This document shows, in pieces, positions 42,725 to 46,340 of a stretch of DNA of 46,340 bases. Each line of letters starts with the position of its first letter. Positions within the stretch are counted from its first letter, which is position 1. Source of the stretch: Lachnospiraceae bacterium UBA5895 (GTDB lineage: Bacteria; Bacillota; Clostridia; Lachnospirales; Lachnospiraceae); contig DJEP01000091.1 of assembly GCA_002431915.1 (NCBI GenBank), forward strand, positions 16,974 through 63,313. The letters run 5' to 3'. The translations under genes were made by a program, and so were the position numbers. The notes below the pieces were generated by a model. That model made no database searches and was not told where the DNA came from. It saw only the letters and a program-made list of their open reading frames with translations.

Positions 42725-42754
42725 AGTATAAGCATTTGTCTGACTTCTTGTCAA
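42725..42754 (-). promoter_or_regulatory. Sigma-A promoter of the nucleoside transporter operon
   Basis: Minus strand TTGACA (42749-42754) and TATACT (42725-42730) with an 18-bp spacer. GTCAG...CTGAC flanks the spacer as a short inverted pair, a possible repressor site. Confidence 0.75.
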
Positions 42755-42809
42755 GAGAAGTATTAAATTTTTATTAACTCATTTGCGAATGTGGTTCTGA
42801 ATAGTTATT

Positions 42810-43388
42810 TTATTGACGAAAAGTGATTTCTCCGGTCTTGTCATCCATGCTTTCCACAATCGCCAGAGACTCCACACGGATACCTTTGGAACGGATCAGA
42901 TCTCCACCCTTCTGGAAACCCTTCTCTACCGCAATACCAACACCTTCCACCGTAGCTCCCGCTTTATTTACAATATCAATCAGACCTTCCAGTGCACATC
43001 CGTTGGCCAGGAAATCATCAATGATCAGAATATGGTCTTCCGGACTCAGGAACTTTTTCGAAACGATCACATCATATACTCTTTTGTGGGTAAAAGATTC
43101 AATCTTGGTGGAATATACTTCACCATCAATGTTCACTGACTGAGATTTTTTGGCAAACACCACCGACACATGAAAATGCTGGGCCGCTACGCAGGCAATG
43201 CCGATACCGGAAGCTTCCACCGTCAGGATCTTCGTGATCTTACGGTCTGCAAACAGACGCGCCCACTCTTTTCCCATTTCATTGAACAAATCGATGTCCA
43301 TCTGATGATTCAGAAAAGAATCTACCTTTAATACATTCCCTGCTTTTACCGTTCCGTCTTTGCGGATGCGCTCTTCGAGTAATTTCAT
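42810..43388 (-). CDS. xpt: Xanthine phosphoribosyltransferase
   Basis: 192 residues, exactly the family size. The PRPP-binding motif is ILIIDDFLANGCALEGL. MKLLEERIRKDGTVKAGNVLKVDSFLNHQMD-like N-terminal order and VEASGIGIA match Xpt rather than Hpt or Apt. It converts xanthine and PRPP to XMP in purine salvage. AGAGGAG lies 7 bp before the ATG. It is followed by the nucleoside importer operon, which would supply purines. The usual purine riboswitch core was not seen in the short gap upstream. Confidence 0.95.
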   Translation of the reverse strand: MKLLEERIRKDGTVKAGNVLKVDSFLNHQMDIDLFNEMGKEWARLFADRKITKILTVEASGIGIACVAAQHFHVSVVFAKKSQSVNIDGEVYSTKIESFTHKRVYDVIVSKKFLSPEDHILIIDDFLANGCALEGLIDIVNKAGATVEGVGIAVEKGFQKGGDLIRSKGIRVESLAIVESMDDKTGEITFRQ

Positions 43389-43435
43389 TGTGTGTCTCCT
43401 CTTTTTGTTCCTTCTGATTGTTCTGTGGTACTTGT

Positions 43436-44068
43436 TTATTTATGCTTCCTATTATACGCAGGGTGCTGCTTCTTTTTCAATAGATTTTCTATAGAAGAAT
43501 TGTACTTTTTCTCCCCCAAAATTTTCTGTATGGTATCCATGATCATATCCTGGTTGGCGGGTTTTAACAGATATCCCGCCGGATTCAAAGAGATTACCGC
43601 CTTGATATTCTCTTTGTTTTTTACTCCTGTCAGAAATACTACCGGGAGTTTTTCCGCACCTCCGATCTGTCGGATCTGCTCCAAAGTCATTTTACCGTTC
43701 CATTCCGGCATTTCATAATCCAAAAATACCATATCCGGCAGTTTTTTCTCTATCATATGTACCGCTTCCTTGCCGGAAGTCGCCATTGCCACATCATAAT
43801 ATTTCTGAAGTGCTCCTTTCAGAGCACGAAGCTGGATCGCATTGTCATCTACTAAGAGTATCTGCTGCTTCGGTTTCTCCGGCTTTTCTTCTGCCACCGG
43901 TTTTCTGACAGTCTCTTTTGGAGAAACGTTCGCTTTCGGAGTTTTCTCCTCTTCCACATCGATCATTGCCTCGATCTGCGCTTTTAACGTCTCATAGTCA
44001 TCTAATGTGACATCGCCGTCAGCTTCTGTTTTTTCAATATTTCCCATAACAGGCATCTTGTCCGTCAC
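43436..44068 (-). pseudogene. Response regulator, C-terminal receiver part of a broken gene
   Basis: This frame ends at 43436 and is open upstream to about 44236. It encodes PTSNPELLEAVGGIF, an acidic and basic linker with a coiled-coil tendency, then a complete receiver domain: ILLVDDN, phosphorylation Asp in VFLDYEMPEWNG, the conserved Thr in VVFLTGVKN and Lys in GYLLKPA. There is no output domain. The GTG at 44068 has no good ribosome site. The real start is ATG 44393 in another frame, so the gene is interrupted. It pairs with the hybrid kinase upstream. Confidence 0.75.
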
Positions 44069-44147
44069 ATGTCTTCTGAACTGAGGTTTTGAAGTCTCTG
44101 CGGGTTTTTCATCACCGCGGACATATTCTTCGGCTTTTCCGGCGATT

Positions 44148-44393
44148 TCATTCTCTTCCCATTTCTGTTTGGCGAAAATTCCTCCTACGGCTTCCAGTAA
44201 TTCGGGATTGCTGGTGGGAATATTCCATTGCCATCAGATTGATTATCACCAGATCCGGCGGATTCATCGCTAACATTCCACGGATAATATCACTGTTGTC
44301 CGATCCCAGCTGAACATGATATTTTCCAGACAGGCAATTATTAAAATCCTGCGTAATCCGGTTAAACTTTCCTATAAGAAATATATTTTTCAT
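44148..44393 (-). pseudogene. Response regulator, N-terminal part of the same broken gene
   Basis: The ATG at 44393 has GGAGG seven bases upstream. The first 60 residues (MKNIFLIGKFNRITQDF, then PPDLVIINLMAM) are half of a degenerate receiver-like domain. The frame then runs out of register and stops at 44148, while the next frame begins with a sequence that looks like the end of the same domain (SNPELLEAVGGIF). About 45-50 residues therefore seem to be deleted, with a net frameshift, near 44215-44237. The two pieces would form one two-receiver protein. Confidence 0.65.
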
Positions 44394-44407
44394 AACTTTC
44401 CCTCCTG

Positions 44408-45508
44408 CTATGACCGCATAGCCTTCATGATACCCTGTATAATGCGATCACAGACTTCTATTGCTTCCTCTGCCCTGAGGTTCAACAACAGCCCCTCCAG
44501 ATCACTGATTTTCTCCCTGAGGTCCTCACTGTATTCATATTGCAGAATCTGTTCCATCAATTCATCCGCAGTATCATAATCTCTGTCATCCAGTGCTCCC
44601 CGCAGCATCCCGAACATCGGCAATGCCTGCATGGGATCCGCCTGTTTCTTCGGTTCTTCCTTCGGAGCCAGTATCCGGAGTTTTTCTTCGGTGGCTTCCA
44701 GTTCTTCCATAAACAGAGGATGGAGTCTTCCCACTTTCTCCAGGTCCTTTTGTTTTACTGCCATTTCCAGTGCCTTTGCCAGAGCAGACAACTGCATGAT
44801 TCCGATGGTGGCAGTCAGACCTTTAACGGCATGTACCCGGATACAATAATCGTTTAAGCTCTCCGGATCTTCTAACTGTGTGAACAGTTTTGCGATTTTT
44901 TCTTTTTCTTCCGGAATCGTCTTATAGAATTTCACTGTAGTGTCAAGTAACAGCTCCTCATCCGGCAGATGCAGTTTGCCGTAGGTCCAGTCCACACCTT
45001 CGATCTCCGGCAGTTCCACGGTCTGTGTATCCGCATCATCCATATTCATATTCAGCACTTCCATGGGATCTGCTTCCTGTAAAAGTTCCTCCGGAAGATA
45101 TTTTTGAATCATTTTCTCCAGTTTTTCCGGTTCAATGGGTTTCGACAGAAAATCATGGAAGCCTTCCCGTAAATATTCTTCCTTGGCACCTACTACGGCA
45201 TTGGCGGTCAGCATGATAAGGGGAGTATCCTTACATTGATTGTTCTCCATCTCTTTCATGCGGCGGAATGTCTCCACACCGTCCATTTCCGGCATCATAT
45301 AATCCAAAAAGATCAGGTCGTAATGTTTCTCTTCTACCTCTCTAAGTGTCGCCATACCGCTGTCCACATCCGTCACCTGTACCCTTGTCTGCTTCACCAG
45401 ATTGCGGAACACGCTTCGGTTCATGACATTGTCATCCACTACCAGTACCTTCGCATCCGGTGCACGGAATACTGCTCTGTATTTCGACTCCTTGTGACTG
45501 TTTTCCAC
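44408..45508 (-). pseudogene. Hybrid histidine kinase, receiver and HPt part (frameshifted gene)
   Basis: 366 codons from a GTG. The receiver (about 15-140) has VLVVDDN, LIFLDYMMPEMDG and FLSKPIEPEKL. An HPt domain follows with the phosphotransfer His in RVHAVKGLTATIG near residue 228, and the C-terminal helical region is LDDRDYDTADELMEQIL. It is not an independent gene. The reading TGDFRKR before VENSHKE continues from the kinase core if one A is restored in the A-run at 45529-45533. With that, the order is HisKA, HATPase, receiver, HPt, as in BarA-like phosphorelays. Confidence 0.8.
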
Positions 45509-46340
45509 CCTTTTACGAAAATCTCCGGTTTTTCAATCTTCTCTCCATTTGAAATTCTCTGTAATAATTCAAAGTGGAAATTACTACCTTCTCCGTAGAC
45601 ACTTTCCAGCTGTAGCTCGCTGTTCATCATCCTCAACAGGTTCCCGGTGATTTTAATCCCAGTCCGGTACCTTCCACATTACGGTTTTTATTCAGATCCA
45701 CCCGTTCAAAAGCTTCAAACAGTTTCTTTTGATCTTCTTGCCTGATACCAATACCGGTATCCTTAACCTGTACGCGCAGTGTCACCCAGTCCCTGTTCAC
45801 GGAGCCGTCCACCAGGAGCGTGACCGATCCTTTTTCCGTATATTTGATGGAATTTCCCAATAGATTAACGAATATCTGCTTGATTCTGACATCATCGCCA
45901 TAGAGATTGTTGGGCAATTCGGGATTTACTTCCACATAAAATTTCAGATATTTTTCCTCCGCCTTCACAGTGAACATGTTAACCACATCATTCAACAGAC
46001 TGCTGAGATCATATTTTGCATTAATGATCTGCATTTTACCGGATTCGGTCTTGGAAGAATCCAAAATATCGTTCACTATGCTTAAAAGTGAATTCCCGGC
46101 ATTCATAACATCCTGCGCATAACCCCGGATTTCTCTGCTCTTACTCTCTCTAAGTATCATTTCGTTCATACCGAGGATCGAATTGATGGGGGTCCGGATC
46201 TCATGAGACATACGTGCCAGGAAATCCGATTTGGCAATATTCGCCTGATCCGCCGCCTCTTTGAAATTCAATATTTCAGCCAATAAAAAAGGCATAAACC
46301 CGTTCCGTTTGGTATAATGGAATTGACTAGAAACCATCTT
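45509..46340 (-). pseudogene. Hybrid histidine kinase, catalytic part (frameshifted, 5' end outside window)
   Basis: HisKA has the phosphorylated His in MSHEIRTPINSILG, and HATPase_c shows NLLGNSIKYTEKG, VKDTGIGI and EGTGLGL. The frame then stops at KSPGTC (45633). One base lost from the A-run at 45651-45654 explains this, because the next frame continues as KITGNLLRMMNSELQLESVYGEG and FHFELLQRIS, down to the second lesion at 45529-45533. Upstream of FKEAADQANIAKSDFLARM the frame reaches the window edge, so a sensor or membrane part is probably missing from view. Two single-base losses in A-runs suggest sequencing error or phase variation. Confidence 0.8.

Noticed and set aside
42577..42809. 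Purine riboswitch between xpt and the BMP gene
   Set aside because: The conserved purine aptamer core and its paired loops could not be found; only a promoter and a simple hairpin are present.

Overview
The window looks like a chromosomal segment of a gut-type Lachnospiraceae (Clostridia, Bacillota). The reasons are strong AGGAGG ribosome sites, moderate GC, class II GalT, a VanW-domain lipid-exported protein, a DUF4080 radical SAM protein, an Xpt plus BMP/Nup nucleoside importer, and a gram-positive-style glycan utilisation locus. Most genes are on the minus strand. No tRNA, rRNA, CRISPR array or phage gene was found. The genus cannot be named from the sequence alone.

Layout, left to right. 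33-5639 (minus) is a sugar or polyol catabolic operon. In transcription order it holds a ribulose-phosphate-epimerase-family gene, an alpha/beta hydrolase, a GatD-like dehydrogenase, a ribulokinase-like FGGY kinase and a histidine phosphatase; a GntR/HutC regulator follows with its own promoter. A DeoR regulator diverges from it at 5889. 6598-7092 is trmL. 7169-11533 (minus) is a 35-residue membrane peptide, a VanW protein, an AIR-synthase-like protein, an Lrp regulator and an aminotransferase. 11593-14994 holds an anchored hypothetical protein, a DnaQ-like exonuclease, a 194-bp MITE-like insertion with a 7-bp target duplication, and the radical SAM gene, which appears to have a leaderless promoter inside the galT terminator. 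15232-17917 is galK-galT.

18233-31208 (minus) is a glycan locus. It has a solute-binding protein, two CUT1 permeases, a GH36-type alpha-galactosidase, an Asp-box propeller protein, an EamA permease, two SGNH hydrolases, a GH65 phosphorylase, a remnant of beta-phosphoglucomutase, an alpha/beta hydrolase and a frameshifted GH43. Two overlapping AraC genes diverge from it. Together these suggest import of an acetylated alpha-linked oligosaccharide followed by intracellular deacetylation, hydrolysis and phosphorolysis. GalK/GalT just downstream would take up released galactose.

33020-37400 holds a DUF1003 protein, a LeuA fused to a C-terminal AraC DNA-binding domain (the most unusual gene here), a cytidylate-kinase-like protein and a lipoprotein. 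37504-43388 is a BMP/Nup nucleoside ABC importer with xpt upstream. 43436-46340 is a two-component pair, a hybrid histidine kinase plus a response regulator, and both members are broken.

Five genes are interrupted or deleted in this reading. Three of the lesions are single-base losses in homopolymers, so sequencing error must be considered. All coordinates, promoters and hairpins were read by eye; no database search was run.
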